Shown here piece after piece: positions 43,122 through 52,184 of a stretch of DNA of 64,000 bases. The notes below the pieces were generated by a model that was not told the origin of the DNA, made no database searches, and was given only the letters and a program-made list of their open reading frames with translations. A program made the translations under genes and the position numbers. How positions within the stretch are numbered: the stretch's first letter is position 1; each line of letters opens with the position of its first letter. This DNA is from Actinotalea subterranea (GTDB lineage: Bacteria > Actinomycetota > Actinomycetes > Actinomycetales > Cellulomonadaceae), in contig NZ_VTTP01000012.1 in assembly GCF_008364845.1 (NCBI RefSeq), forward strand, positions 1 through 64,000, given 5' to 3'.

Positions 43122-43736
43122 GTGCAGCGACGCGACACCCGACCCCGGCGACGCCTCGACCCCGAGGAGCGCCGGGAGGCGATCCTGGCGGCCGCCGTGG
43201 ACGCGTTCGCCGCCCAGCCCTATGACCGCGTCGGCATCGCGACGCTCGCTGCCGACGTGGGCGCGTCCGAGGCGCTCGTCTACCGGTACTTCACCTCCAA
43301 GGCCGACCTGTACGCCCACGTCGTGCAGCTCGCGGTCGATGACCTGCGCACCCGGCAGGCCGCTGCGCTCGCCACCATCGCCCCCGGCGCCCCCGCCCGG
43401 GACACGGTGCGCACCTCCCTGCACGTCTACCTCGACCACGTGCGTGACCACCCCACCGGGTGGTCGGCACCGCAGCTCGCCACGCACGCGGAGCCCGAGG
43501 CTGCCGCCGCAGTACGCCGTGAAGCCCGCCGCGACTGGGTCGAGCGCCTCGCCACGCTGCTGCGCCCAGACGGCACCGGGCCCCGCGACGACTACGCCCT
43601 GTGGGGCTTCTATGGCTTCGTCGACGCCGCGTGCCTGCACTGGGTGACCCGCGGGTGCCGCGACGAGGAGCGCGGCTCCCTCGTCGACGCCGCCCTCGGC
43701 GCCCTGGAGGGCGCGCTCGGCGACTGGGGCCGCTGA
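43122..43736 (+). CDS. TetR-family transcriptional regulator
   Basis: 204 residues. N-terminal HTH: ERREAILAAAVDAFAAQPYDRVGIATLAADVGASEALVYRYFTSKADLYAHVV, the TetR signature with GASEALVYRYF as the recognition helix. The C-terminal ligand domain is helical (TSLHVYLDHVRDHPTGWSAPQLATHAEPEAAAAVRR). GTG 43122. It is divergent from the GH13 gene, so it probably represses that gene and itself through the palindrome at 43063-43083. The inducer is unknown. Confidence 0.93.
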   Translation: MQRRDTRPRRRLDPEERREAILAAAVDAFAAQPYDRVGIATLAADVGASEALVYRYFTSKADLYAHVVQLAVDDLRTRQAAALATIAPGAPARDTVRTSLHVYLDHVRDHPTGWSAPQLATHAEPEAAAAVRREARRDWVERLATLLRPDGTGPRDDYALWGFYGFVDAACLHWVTRGCRDEERGSLVDAALGALEGALGDWGR

Positions 43737-43877
43737 AGAGCAGGGCGGGCACCAGCAGGAGGCCCCTCAGCACACTCCCGCACGGGCCGAGGCCTGCCGA
43801 CCATGTGGCACGGCAAGGACCGTGCCCGAGGGGTCGACCGTGTCGCCGATCCGCAGCCCCGAGGATGCCACCGGCGC

Positions 43878-44429
43878 CTACTTGTCGGCCGTGGCGGGCG
43901 GCACCCCGTACTCCGGGTTCGTCAGATCGCCCCAGTCGCCGAACGGCGGCCGGTCGAGCCAGAAGCCGTCAACGGGCGCATCTGTGAGCTTCGCCGTGTG
44001 AAGCATGCCGTCCTTCTCGTCGAACCGGACGGTCCCGGTCCCGTCAGGCCGGAACTTCTCCTTGATCGTGCGCGTCGCCTGACTGCGCAGATGACGGGCA
44101 TCTGGATCTGGGTAGACGTAGGTCACGGAGATCCAGCGCCACAGCCGCTCACCTATGGCGTCGTAGTCGGTGGACCGCCACACCGATCCACCCGGCGTGA
44201 AGAACTCGACCCGCACCCGTCTCGTCGAGGACCCGAAGATCACCCAACGGGGCCGCGGCGTGCCGTCAGCGTCCCTGGTAGCGGCGTCGACGACAGAGAC
44301 GAGGCCCTGAGCGTCGTACCCCGCATCCCAACGCGCCCGAGCGTCCCCGACGGAGAGCCACTGGTGACCCGGGAAGGGCCGGCGGCTCGTCGCCACCCAA
44401 CGCGTCGTGTAGAGCACGTCCTCGCTCAC
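43878..44429 (-). CDS. Uncharacterised protein
   Basis: 183 residues starting MSEDVLYTTRWVATSRRPFPGHQWLSVGDARARWDAGYDAQGLV. It ends DGFWLDRPPFGDWGDLTNPEYGVPPATADK. Aromatic-rich and hydrophilic, with no membrane segment and no signal peptide. I do not recognise the family. The composition and good codon pattern support a real gene. It is the last gene before the accessory island. Confidence 0.7.
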   Translation of the reverse strand: MSEDVLYTTRWVATSRRPFPGHQWLSVGDARARWDAGYDAQGLVSVVDAATRDADGTPRPRWVIFGSSTRRVRVEFFTPGGSVWRSTDYDAIGERLWRWISVTYVYPDPDARHLRSQATRTIKEKFRPDGTGTVRFDEKDGMLHTAKLTDAPVDGFWLDRPPFGDWGDLTNPEYGVPPATADK

Positions 44430-44558
44430 AGGGCTCCGTTCCTCGCGCGACCTCGCACTCGGCCCCCCAGAGGGCCCGCTCCTCCCGCCACGCCAGGCGG
44501 GTCGCTCGTGCCATCACCGTAGGCGCCCGCCAGCGCCGGACACGGGTGGAGACGCAGA

Positions 44559-44588
44559 AACGGGTCGAACCCGTGGGTTCGACCCGTT
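44559..44588. terminator. Perfect 13-bp hairpin in the intergenic region before the accessory island
   Basis: Arms 44559-44571 and 44576-44588 are complementary around loop cgtg. It contains gggttcgaccc, resembling a tRNA T-arm, but no complete tRNA can be folded. The 44430-44847 space otherwise holds only a second, bulged hairpin at about 44729-44763 (gcctcaaaag with cttttgaagaggc) and no gene that I can support. Confidence 0.6.
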
Positions 44589-44847
44589 CTCGATCTGCTG
44601 ACAGATCAGATGGCGGGGTGTCGACAGAACTGCGTGACCTGCAGTGACGGGGGGTCTCTCGGATGCGTCTGAGAGCGCGGCCTCGCGCCACATTCTCAGT
44701 GGCCTGACCTGCGAGAACACACGGGCGGCCTCAAAAGAAGAGCTGAACTTTTGAAGAGGCCCGTCGCCCGCAGACGACTCCGACGTGACCCGCACAGAGT
44801 ATCTCGGAGAGATGACAAGGCTTGAGGCCGATTGCCATGGCAGCGCG

Positions 44848-46104
44848 TCAGGTGCGTCTCGGGTTCAGGAACGAGACCCTCGCTACACCCCCTTGCGACG
44901 CGAGAGCGAGCACGATGTCCCTCATCGACGCCCGTAGGTCCTCATCCGATCCGCTGGCGTCAACCTCCACCGTCTCCGGGTAGACGCGGAAGACGGCAAG
45001 GGGCGGCTCATCAAAGCGCACCTTCCCGCTCATGTGGTGCCCATCTTCTCCGAACACGATCGCCGAACTCTCGGGCCGCCAGAGCAGTCCTGCCTTTGCG
45101 CGGTACCGGACAGGTGCGGTCAGTCGACGACCAGCCTCCGCGACGACGCTGGCTGCTGTCGCCACCGATCGCTCAAGATCCTGCACCGTCAGGGCGAGCA
45201 CTGACTGCTCACGGTAGTCGGCGAGCAACCCCACCCGCTTGGCGAAGAAGACCGATCCGTCGTAGCCGATGGCAGCTGCGTCGTCGTGCACAAAGGACTG
45301 AGTGCTCTGCCACCGGCGCCGGCCCGGACGCACGTTGAAGGTCCGAGGGGAGCCGCCGTTGCAGCCGGAGAGGATTCGCTCGGCGAGGCGGAAGCCTTCG
45401 TACAAGACCGAGGAAGCCTCCGCGCTAGACACCTGCCCAACTCCGAGAGGCACCGGGTCGACCGGGATCGCGGTCATCAGCATCCATATGGCCTCGCCAT
45501 CGGCCTGAGTTCGCAGACTGAGCGCTTCGGCTTCCTCCGCCCAGGCCGTGTCGAGCAGCGCTGCGCGTTCCTCCTGGCCGCGGAACCGGGCGCGGTACGC
45601 GCGCTCGATCTGCCACTCCTGCATCCACTCGGTATGGCTCCCGACGCGGATCGGGACGCCGAACAGCTGGGCCCTGGTCACCAGGTGCGGGGCATCGACA
45701 CTGGGGGCGACTCCTATGGCTAGCACATGGACGCTGCCAGCAGCGTCCTCGAGGCGGTCGATCGCCAGGTTCACGATCGCGGGCCGGACGCCCGAGAACG
45801 CTGCGCGCCTGAGCTTCTTCTCCTGCTCTTGATCGATCAGGCCGACATCCTGCAACTCACGCGCGGCAGACGTCCTCCGGTCCTCCCGGACACCGACGAC
45901 GATCAGGCCGCCACCACCGTTCGCCATGGCGGCCACGTCCTTCGCGAACTCGTCAGCCCAGCTGGGGCCGTCCCAGAGTGCAGCCTTCCAATCAAGGTCC
46001 TCTTGTTCCCGGACGCCCACGTCTACAGCCTGTTCAATCATCTCGAAGGTTAGGGAGGGTGTCGGGGCCAGCCCGAGTTCGCGATGCAGCGGAGTGAACA
46101 CCAA
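44848..46104 (-). CDS. AlbA_2 (Schlafen-type) domain protein
   Basis: 418 residues. The N-terminal 170 residues match the AlbA_2/SLFN domain: EQEDLDWKAALWD followed by EFAKDVAAMANGGGGLIVVGVRED, giving the ExxxxDwK and NxxGGxxxxG signatures of this nucleic-acid-binding fold. The middle RAYRARFRGQEERAALLDTAWAEEAEAL and the C-terminal half (VYPETVEVDASGSDEDLRASMRDIVLALA) are helical and unassigned. Bacterial AlbA_2 proteins occur in transcription regulation and in defence islands; the neighbours here favour the latter. Cytoplasmic. Confidence 0.85.
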   Translation of the reverse strand: MVFTPLHRELGLAPTPSLTFEMIEQAVDVGVREQEDLDWKAALWDGPSWADEFAKDVAAMANGGGGLIVVGVREDRRTSAARELQDVGLIDQEQEKKLRRAAFSGVRPAIVNLAIDRLEDAAGSVHVLAIGVAPSVDAPHLVTRAQLFGVPIRVGSHTEWMQEWQIERAYRARFRGQEERAALLDTAWAEEAEALSLRTQADGEAIWMLMTAIPVDPVPLGVGQVSSAEASSVLYEGFRLAERILSGCNGGSPRTFNVRPGRRRWQSTQSFVHDDAAAIGYDGSVFFAKRVGLLADYREQSVLALTVQDLERSVATAASVVAEAGRRLTAPVRYRAKAGLLWRPESSAIVFGEDGHHMSGKVRFDEPPLAVFRVYPETVEVDASGSDEDLRASMRDIVLALASQGGVARVSFLNPRRT

Positions 46105-46665
46105 CCAACCGTAGGGACCTGGGTGGTTCTATGGCGAGCCATGTAGGCCGAGATTGGTTGATGCAAGCGACAGTGCCTCCCGGGCGCCGCTTCGCTCCGC
46201 AGCGCCGCATCCCAAGTTGGATACGGGCGGGCGTGATCTTGGCGGTTGTGGCGCCGGAGTCACCGGTACCCAGCGACCTGGCTGCGACGGCGCGGAAGAC
46301 GGCACGCACCCCGGTCCGCACCGCTACGGTGCGAGTACTAGCCGAGGCTAGGCGCGATGTGTGGTAGACCGACATCAGCTCGCGCGGATGCCGGTCGAGA
46401 CGGTACGAGTCGACGCGGCGCGAGCGCGTTGCGGACGTCAACGCGGTCGCCGCTGGCCACGCGAGTGCGCCAGTCCCCGACGGCTGCACAGACGCCGTCG
46501 TCGACTCGGGGGTGGCGCTAATGCACATCGGCACAGTGTCCACACACCGACACGGGACTCGGTGAAGCGTTCGCCTCGGGCTCCTCCTGGGCTTGGGCCC
46601 GCCACCAGTGGGCATTCCAGCTCTCGCCGGCTCGAGATCTCCTGCCGACGGCGGACAGTCTCGGA
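46105..46665. other. Intergenic stretch without a supportable gene
   Basis: The frames crossing this stretch lack any family pattern, consistent start or ribosome binding site and read like decayed sequence. It separates the AlbA_2 gene from a truncated gene end and an IS21 remnant. Confidence 0.5.
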
Positions 46666-46806
46666 CTACGGCACCACCACGCCACGGTGCTCTCCGAACA
46701 TGTGGGGATCGGAATCGGCCTGACGGTTCTCGATGCGGTACTCCACCGGCGCCATCGTGGCGCGCAGGTAGCGTTCCATGACCTGGGCTTCGTCCTCTAC
46801 GGGAGG
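46666..46806 (-). pseudogene. C-terminal fragment of an unknown gene, cut at an IS end
   Basis: The minus-strand frame reads EDEAQVMERYLRATMAPVEYR then IENRQADSDPHMFGEHRGVVVP and a stop at 46666-46668. The residue composition looks genuinely coding, but there is no start and the frame ends just inside the insertion-sequence end near 46818. It is the 3' remnant of a gene probably disrupted by the IS21-like insertion. Family unknown. Confidence 0.4.
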
Positions 46807-46817
46807 TCAACGCCGAG

Positions 46818-47310
46818 TGTCAACGACGGCTGAAAACGGACCCCCTGCTGCTGTCTGAACTTTGACCCCCTTGGTGGTCTTGACTACTTGGTCTCGCGGT
46901 GTGTGCGGGTGCGGTAGGAGTCGCCGTCCAGGGCGATGACTTGGGGGTGGTGGACGAGGCGGTCGATGGTCGCGGCGGCCACGACGTCGTCGCCGAGGGT
47001 CCCGCTCTAGCGTGAGAACGGCAGGTTCGAGGTGAGGATCACCGAGCCGGTCTCGTAGCGAGGGCAATGAGCTGGAGGAACAGTGAGGCGGCGGCGGTGT
47101 CGAAGGGCAGTTAGCCGACCTCGTCGATGACCAGCAGCCGATAGCGGCCCACGCGGCGCAGTTCGCGCTCTAGGACCCCTCGGTTGTGGGCGTCGGCCAG
47201 GCGGGTGCTCCACCCGGTGGCGGAGTTGAACGCGACCGGGCACGTGGCCTCGGCGGCTTTGATGCCCAGGCCGATGGCAAGGGTGCTTCTATGACCCGTC
47301 AAGCGGCTCT
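46818..47310 (-). mobile_element. Degenerate IS21-family remnant (istB part)
   Basis: The end near 46818 begins TGTCAACGACGGCTGAAAAC, resembling an IS21-type terminus starting with TG. Inside lies a decayed istB gene (46884-47310). No istA is present, and the other end could not be found, so the element is truncated. Confidence 0.65.
46884..47310 (-). pseudogene. istB: IstB-like ATPase pseudogene
   Basis: IstB landmarks are clear although broken over two frames with internal stops: STLAIGLGIKAAEA and VAFNSATGWSTRLADAHNRGVLERELRRVGRYRLLVIDEVG (sensor/Walker B region), then after a stop LPFDTAAASLFLQLIALRYETGSVILTSNLPFSR, then DDVVAAATIDRLVHHPQVIALDGDSYRTR. The Walker A that should read GPPGTGKTHL is reduced to LTGHRSTLA, so the lysine loop is deleted. 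At least three disabling changes mean it is non-functional. Confidence 0.8.
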
Positions 47311-47505
47311 TGGGAGGCTTGCGGTGACCGCGGCTGCGTGGTTCTCCATGAGCGTGCAGCTCCGCCTCTCGATCGACGTCGGGCCGACCGACCGACCGAC
47401 ACCAGGGCCAGCCCCTACCCGCGCGCAGGTCGACCGCGTCGAAGTCCTCCGGGAGCGGATCGCAGGGCCCGGCGGCGAGGTGATTGCCGAGCCGGCCCCT
47501 CCCAA

Positions 47506-47904
47506 TCAGGACTGAGCGGACTCCCCTGCGACCCATTCGGGCAGGTCGTCAGGATCCTCGACGGCGACCTTCCTTGCCCCTGCGCGCTCGAGTAGCCGAG
47601 CGCGATGGCGACCGTTGACCCATGCGCCGTCAATGACGCAGATCGGCCACATGAACAGGGAGTCGAACCACATCAGCGGGTGCCTCCGCAGCCCGGCGTT
47701 GCGTCCGAACGCATCCCACTGCTCAAACGTCCAGGGGCCCGGTCGATCAGCCACCGCCGCGACCGATACGGCAGCCACTTCGCACCACCGGGCTCGTGGT
47801 GTCCGGCTCCGGTAGCCACGGTTCTGCTCGTCCAGCTCGACGGCCTCGCCGGGCTCCCACGCTGGGAAGTCGGAGACGCTCATGACGACGAACACGCCAC
47901 TCAC
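47506..47904 (-). CDS. Small protein with a ParB/sulfiredoxin-like motif
   Basis: 132 residues from GTG 47904, whose start overlaps the stop of the upstream gene (GTGA); ATG 47883 is an alternative. The C-terminal half contains PICVIDGAWVNGRHRARLLERAGARKVAVEDP, which has the I-x-V-x-D-G-x-x-x-x-G-x-HR-x-x-A pattern of ParB-N/sulfiredoxin-like nucleotide-dependent domains. The N-terminal 80 residues are unassigned. It forms a two-gene operon with the wHTH protein. Function unknown. Confidence 0.6.
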   Translation of the reverse strand: MSGVFVVMSVSDFPAWEPGEAVELDEQNRGYRSRTPRARWCEVAAVSVAAVADRPGPWTFEQWDAFGRNAGLRRHPLMWFDSLFMWPICVIDGAWVNGRHRARLLERAGARKVAVEDPDDLPEWVAGESAQS

Positions 47905-48347
47905 ATCGGGATGCGGCCGCTGATCACAGCCCCCATCACCTCGACGAGCAGGTCCTTGCTGACGCCCACGACGCCGTCACGGAAGGCCAACAGTCGGGAC
48001 GCTCTCGGGCTCCCTTCTGGGGCGCTGTCGATCTGCGCGTCCAGCGCCGCGAGGAGCCGCTCGACGGCTGCCTCCGGCGTTGGCCACTGCCCCGATGCCC
48101 GGAGCCCTTCCGCCGTGATGCCCAGGACGTAGCAGTCGGCCCCGTCGTAGGTGCTGGAATCGCGGATCTCAAGATGCTCGTCCCCGAGGTGCAGGAGCGC
48201 ACGGACCGCGGCTCCCTGCTCGAGGCCGGCCCTTGCGGCGACCGCATTCGACGTTATGGGTGGGCGGACCTCGTCAAGCAGTTGCGCGGCAGCAAGCAGC
48301 ACCGGGTAGTCGCGAGACGCCCAGACATCGGGCAGCGCCTCGGTCAT
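47901..48347 (-). CDS. Conserved accessory protein with a winged-helix-like N-terminus
   Basis: 148 residues: LPDVWASRDYPVLLAAAQLLDEVRPPITSNAVAARAGLEQGAAVRALLHLGDEHL looks like a winged helix, followed by a beta-hairpin (YVLGITAEGLRASGQWPTPEAAVERLLAALDAQI) and an amphipathic helix. I recognise the GQWPTPE-x-x-x-x-x-L-x-x-AL segment as common in small uncharacterised actinobacterial proteins near mobile elements. It is the first gene of a coupled pair with the ParB-like gene. A regulatory role is an inference. Confidence 0.75.
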   Translation of the reverse strand: MTEALPDVWASRDYPVLLAAAQLLDEVRPPITSNAVAARAGLEQGAAVRALLHLGDEHLEIRDSSTYDGADCYVLGITAEGLRASGQWPTPEAAVERLLAALDAQIDSAPEGSPRASRLLAFRDGVVGVSKDLLVEVMGAVISGRIPM

Positions 48348-48534
48348 CGGACCTCCCTATCACCGGACGCCATCGCGCCGTCGAAGCCCTCGCGACGCCA
48401 TGGCGCCCCCGGCTGCCGCGCAGAGGTGGACGGCCACGGGGACGAGCATCACCGTACGCGGCCCGCGACGCACAGGGGCTCCGCCGAGCGGGTGACCCGC
48501 GGCGAGGGCACTCGCCATGCAACAGCGTCGTTAC

Positions 48535-49166
48535 CTACGCCTCGAGGGGCTGGTTCCGGAGCTTCGAAAGGCAGTACTGGCGCTGTCGGACCGCGGGTGT
48601 CACGTCCATCGCTCCCGGCCGCCCCGCGAAGGTCTGCCACGCGCCGGTCGCGACGTAGTCGCGGACCCACGCGCGGCTGGCTGTGACGAGAGGAAGTGCC
48701 ACCGCGAGGTTCTGGCCCTTCGGGGCTTGCATGTAGATCGATCCGGTCACGACGTCCCCCGATGAGAGCGGGGTCGGCCCGGTGATCGGGCTGGCGGTCG
48801 TGGGGTAGATGAGCAATCCCTGCGTGCTTGACGCCGTTGTGGTCACTGCGAGCCAGCGGTGTCCGACAGGCGTGCGGGTGGTGACCGCGCGCCACGTGCC
48901 GCCCTGCCAGGACGCGACCCCTGCGGTGCGGCCCGTCGTGGGCGTGACAGCGTCGATGCGTGCTGGCGGGAGCTGGAGGAACTCGCTGTCTCCGATCAGA
49001 TTCACGTTCGGGGTCGCCGGGCTCCCGCCACCGCTGGTGATCGGGCCGATGCTCGCGACGGGGAGGTCCGCAGGGTCGCAGGTGCCACCGGCCGCACCCA
49101 AGCGCCGGCCGTCGAGGCGAAGATCATGAGTTTCTTGCCGGCGGCGACGAACTCCTCCGCGAAGCA
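48535..49166 (-). pseudogene. Fragment of a phage tail/minor structural gene
   Basis: Minus-strand reading FAEEFVAAGKKLMIFASTAGAWV shifts frame near 49095 to GGTCDPADLPVASIGPITSGGG and then continues NLIGDSEFLQLPPARIDAV..., GSIYMQAPKGQNLAVALPLVTASRAWVRDYVATGAWQTFAGRP. The last part resembles the carbohydrate-binding-like domains of siphophage minor tail proteins. No start or full-length frame exists, and no other phage genes surround it. It is a prophage or satellite relic. Family call moderately confident from composition only. Confidence 0.55.
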
Positions 49167-49340
49167 GCGGCGCGGGTGGAGGGTTGATGGACGACGCGCC
49201 GTGCCATGCCCGTGAGTGAGAGCCTGTTGGGGCGGGGAGGATGGGCTAACCACGGTCTCCGGCGGGGGGACACCGAAACGAGCGACCGCCCCGGCTCGAG
49301 CTCGACGGGCTCCCACCCGAGCCTTGTGAGTTGGCCCCTG

Positions 49341-52184
49341 TCAGTTCTCAGACGCTTCCTGGACGGCTGCAGCCGCGATTGGGCCGACAGGCCGTCGTAG
49401 CAGTCCTGGCACTACGTGGACTCCAAGGGCGCTCAGCAACTCGTGGCTGGCTGCGCTCTCCAGGGCCAACTCCAGAGCAGGCGCACCGGCCTGATCGTCG
49501 AGAAGCAGGTAGATCGCTGTCGGCTCGCTGTCCTCTCCCCGCCGGAGCTCTTCAAGCTCTCGCGCGGCCGCTTCGACGACATCCCGCAGGCCGTCAGCGT
49601 CGTCCAGGACGTCCAGCATCGCTGCACGTAGGTCTTGGTCGGAGTCCGTGCTGCCGACCTCCGCAACTGCGCCACTGGGCACAACGCGGGTGAGGCCGAG
49701 CAGCTCGGGGCCCAGGCCCGCCTCGTAGACCGCGAAGGGGATGGCGCTTAGCACCGCCTCAGTGGTGGAGCGCTCGGCCGATCCGCCCGCGAGGCCCTTC
49801 CTGAGCCGGTTGGCAACGACCGTCCGAAGCCGGTCGGACCCCTCAGCCGCTCGAACGAGCCCTCTCGCGATCACGAGCGGCTCCGCAGGGAGCGGGTCCG
49901 CCAGGCTCTCCACGCCGATTCGGACTAGCGACTCTTGGTGCGTTGGGTAGCTGCGCGCGAGCCCGTCGTCGATGAGGGCGAGAGCCAGCGTCGGGCTGAG
50001 CGGGAACAATCGCGACAACCGCTCGGAGGCCCCTGTATCTAGGGATCGGAGCAAGTCGATCAGTTGCCTACGTACTCGGTCGGGACCGTCGGCGAAGATG
50101 CGACCTGCCGCGAAGATCCAGGTGTTGCGCCAGTGGGGGCTGGGCGCGGCGACCCGCAGTGCGTTCAAGGCGCCGTCTTCGCCCGAACCGGTGAGGTATC
50201 GCGCCGCCATGAGTTCTTGCAGGGAGCGAATCTCGAAGCCCACGCCACTCCCTGCGCGGGGCGTCAGGAGCACGAGACGCAAGGTCGCGGCGTCCACGAT
50301 CTCATCGACGACGTGCGCGTCGTCACCGTCGACCCGGAACCCGGCTCCGCGCAGGAGGTCTTGCACCTCCTCGCGCAACTCCACCGGCGAGAGCGACGCC
50401 ATCGCGCCGGCGGCCTCCTCGCTCCGACACTGCAACTTGAACCCGACACGCTCGTGCAACGACGTGATGTGGGGGCGGTGTCGCTGGAGGATCTCCGACA
50501 GCGCCTTGTTCTTGTTGGTCTCGCGGCGAAAGACCGTTTCGAAGTAGCGGTCGAACAGCCCGTACCGATCGGTCGGCAGACTCGCGTTGGACTCCAAGAT
50601 CAGCGTGAGGATCAGGACTTGGAGCGGTGTCTGCATCAGGTGCCGTAGCGCCTCGTCATCCACAGCCTGGGAGAGGCGCATCTGAATACGTTCACCCCGC
50701 TCGGGCTCGTCGTGGAGGCGCATCTGGGTCACGAGGGTGCCGTAGGCGACCGCATCCCCCGTGGTGAGGCGAGCAAGGTCCAGGCGCGCGAACTGCGTCG
50801 GGGCAATCTCCTCGTTGTACCCAGTGGGCCTGGTCGTGACGACGACCAGCAGGTCCGCGCCGCGGGTCTCGGCCTCCGCGACGAACGACTCGATCTCCTG
50901 AATCAGACGCCGACGCGCGTCGCGCGAGGCGACTTCGTCGAGTCCATCGAGCACCAGGAGCCACGGCCACTGCAGAAGCCATGCGTCCAGGTGGTATGGC
51001 TTGACGTCGCCAGTCACCGCCGACTGGTTGACCAACTCGCTGATCCAGCGGAGGAGGTGGGACTCGCCTTCGCTGCTGTAGCGCTCCGTGTACTGCGCCA
51101 GGTCTACCCGGATAGGCCACCGGCGATTGCTCGGCATCGGGCAGCCCATCCGATCTAGTGCCGCTCGGGTGCCCTCCACCACCGCTTGGTGACGCGGTCC
51201 AAGTTCCGAGTGCTCGAGCATGGCGGCGCGATAGACCTGAATGATGAACTTGCTGACGGTCGTCTTGCCGTTGCCCGGGCCTGCGGCCAGCACGATGTGG
51301 CTGCGCAGGGGGAGGAGCGGTTGCGACGGTCGGAGCGACCGATCTCCATGCTCAATGACGTGGCGGATGATCTTGGTGACGGGCTGGTCGGTGTTGGGCT
51401 GCTCGTCGGCTACCGGGAGGTCGATCACGACGTCGTGCAGCGGCGTCTTATCAGCGGGGTCGGAGCCGGCCTCGTCGAAGTAGACGTACTGGTCCTCGAT
51501 GAGTCTGGTGGTCGCGTGTCGGCGCAAAGCTGGCTCGAGCGCTTCATCGCTGACGGTGCCGGTGAGTTGCTGCAGTGCCGAGAGGACGTCACCGGCGGTG
51601 AGCATCCCCGGGACGCTTCGGCGGACTTCGGAGTACGCAGTTAGGAGCGACTCCAACTGGTTCCCGTCCCAGATACGCCAGTCACGGATGCAGCGTGCCC
51701 GCGCTAGGAGCTCGGGGTCCCTCTCCGTTCCAGTTTCCTCCTCCTGCGACGACTTCAACCTGCTCAGGTGGTCATTGACGCTCCTCTTGACGGTATCAAT
51801 GCCTCCCTTCTTCCCGACTGGGCTCAGACGCACGTTGGTGACGAAGATGAGGTAGTCCGGTACCTCCATGCGGCTTCTGGTGGCCTCGACCCATGCGTCC
51901 AGTTCGGCGCGGATCTCCTTCGCCACCCAGGTGGCGTCCGTCGTCGGTTGGTCCGAGAGTTTGTCCTTCTGCTTGGCCTGGAAGACGGTGTAGCCGTCCC
52001 ACGCGGCACTGGCGGACTGGCCGTCCTCGCCGTCCCAGTTGAGTGGACCCCGAAACGTAAAGTCCCGGCCACCGTCGGGTCCACGCCCGAACGAATGGAC
52101 CCCCGCCCCGAGTGCGCGGACCGCCAACGCTGCGGCCAGTTGCTGGAACGCTGTCGCGCTCAGCGACGTGAGTGGATCGGTCAT
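49341..52184 (-). CDS. Nuclease-NACHT NTPase (bacterial NLR-like defence protein)
   Basis: 947 residues. N-terminal restriction-endonuclease-like domain (1-about 180): LGAGVHSFGRGPDGGRDFTF ... GYTVFQAKQKDK, the D-x-G-GRD and QxK pattern of Mrr/PD-(D/E)xK nucleases (Asp37/Asp41, Gln69-Ala-Lys71). A NACHT module follows: Walker A AAGPGNGKTT (about 301-309), Walker B LLVLDGLDEV (409-418) and the sensor VVVTTRPTGYNEE. The C-terminal half is helical and repeat-like (IRSLQELMAARYL...), probably the sensor. This is the effector-STAND-sensor plan of Avs/bNACHT antiphage proteins. It occurs as a single gene on the minus strand. Confidence 0.9.
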   Translation of the reverse strand: MTDPLTSLSATAFQQLAAALAVRALGAGVHSFGRGPDGGRDFTFRGPLNWDGEDGQSASAAWDGYTVFQAKQKDKLSDQPTTDATWVAKEIRAELDAWVEATRSRMEVPDYLIFVTNVRLSPVGKKGGIDTVKRSVNDHLSRLKSSQEEETGTERDPELLARARCIRDWRIWDGNQLESLLTAYSEVRRSVPGMLTAGDVLSALQQLTGTVSDEALEPALRRHATTRLIEDQYVYFDEAGSDPADKTPLHDVVIDLPVADEQPNTDQPVTKIIRHVIEHGDRSLRPSQPLLPLRSHIVLAAGPGNGKTTVSKFIIQVYRAAMLEHSELGPRHQAVVEGTRAALDRMGCPMPSNRRWPIRVDLAQYTERYSSEGESHLLRWISELVNQSAVTGDVKPYHLDAWLLQWPWLLVLDGLDEVASRDARRRLIQEIESFVAEAETRGADLLVVVTTRPTGYNEEIAPTQFARLDLARLTTGDAVAYGTLVTQMRLHDEPERGERIQMRLSQAVDDEALRHLMQTPLQVLILTLILESNASLPTDRYGLFDRYFETVFRRETNKNKALSEILQRHRPHITSLHERVGFKLQCRSEEAAGAMASLSPVELREEVQDLLRGAGFRVDGDDAHVVDEIVDAATLRLVLLTPRAGSGVGFEIRSLQELMAARYLTGSGEDGALNALRVAAPSPHWRNTWIFAAGRIFADGPDRVRRQLIDLLRSLDTGASERLSRLFPLSPTLALALIDDGLARSYPTHQESLVRIGVESLADPLPAEPLVIARGLVRAAEGSDRLRTVVANRLRKGLAGGSAERSTTEAVLSAIPFAVYEAGLGPELLGLTRVVPSGAVAEVGSTDSDQDLRAAMLDVLDDADGLRDVVEAAARELEELRRGEDSEPTAIYLLLDDQAGAPALELALESAASHELLSALGVHVVPGLLRRPVGPIAAAAVQEASEN

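Noticed and set aside
44559-44588. Possible tRNA remnant at a stem with a gggttcgaccc loop-like sequence
   Set aside because: No acceptor, D- or anticodon arm can be folded around it; it is simply a perfect inverted repeat, most likely a terminator.
46105-46810. A 258-codon minus-strand frame across the spacer (46034-46810)
   Set aside because: It overlaps the start of the AlbA_2 gene, lacks a domain or consistent composition, and competes with the better coding fragment at 46666-46806 in another frame.
47291-47515. A plus-strand frame, MTRQAALGRLAVTAAAWFSM and onward (74 residues)
   Set aside because: It overlaps the istB remnant at its 5' end and has no ribosome binding site or recognisable family. 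It may be a fragment, but I cannot support it as a gene.
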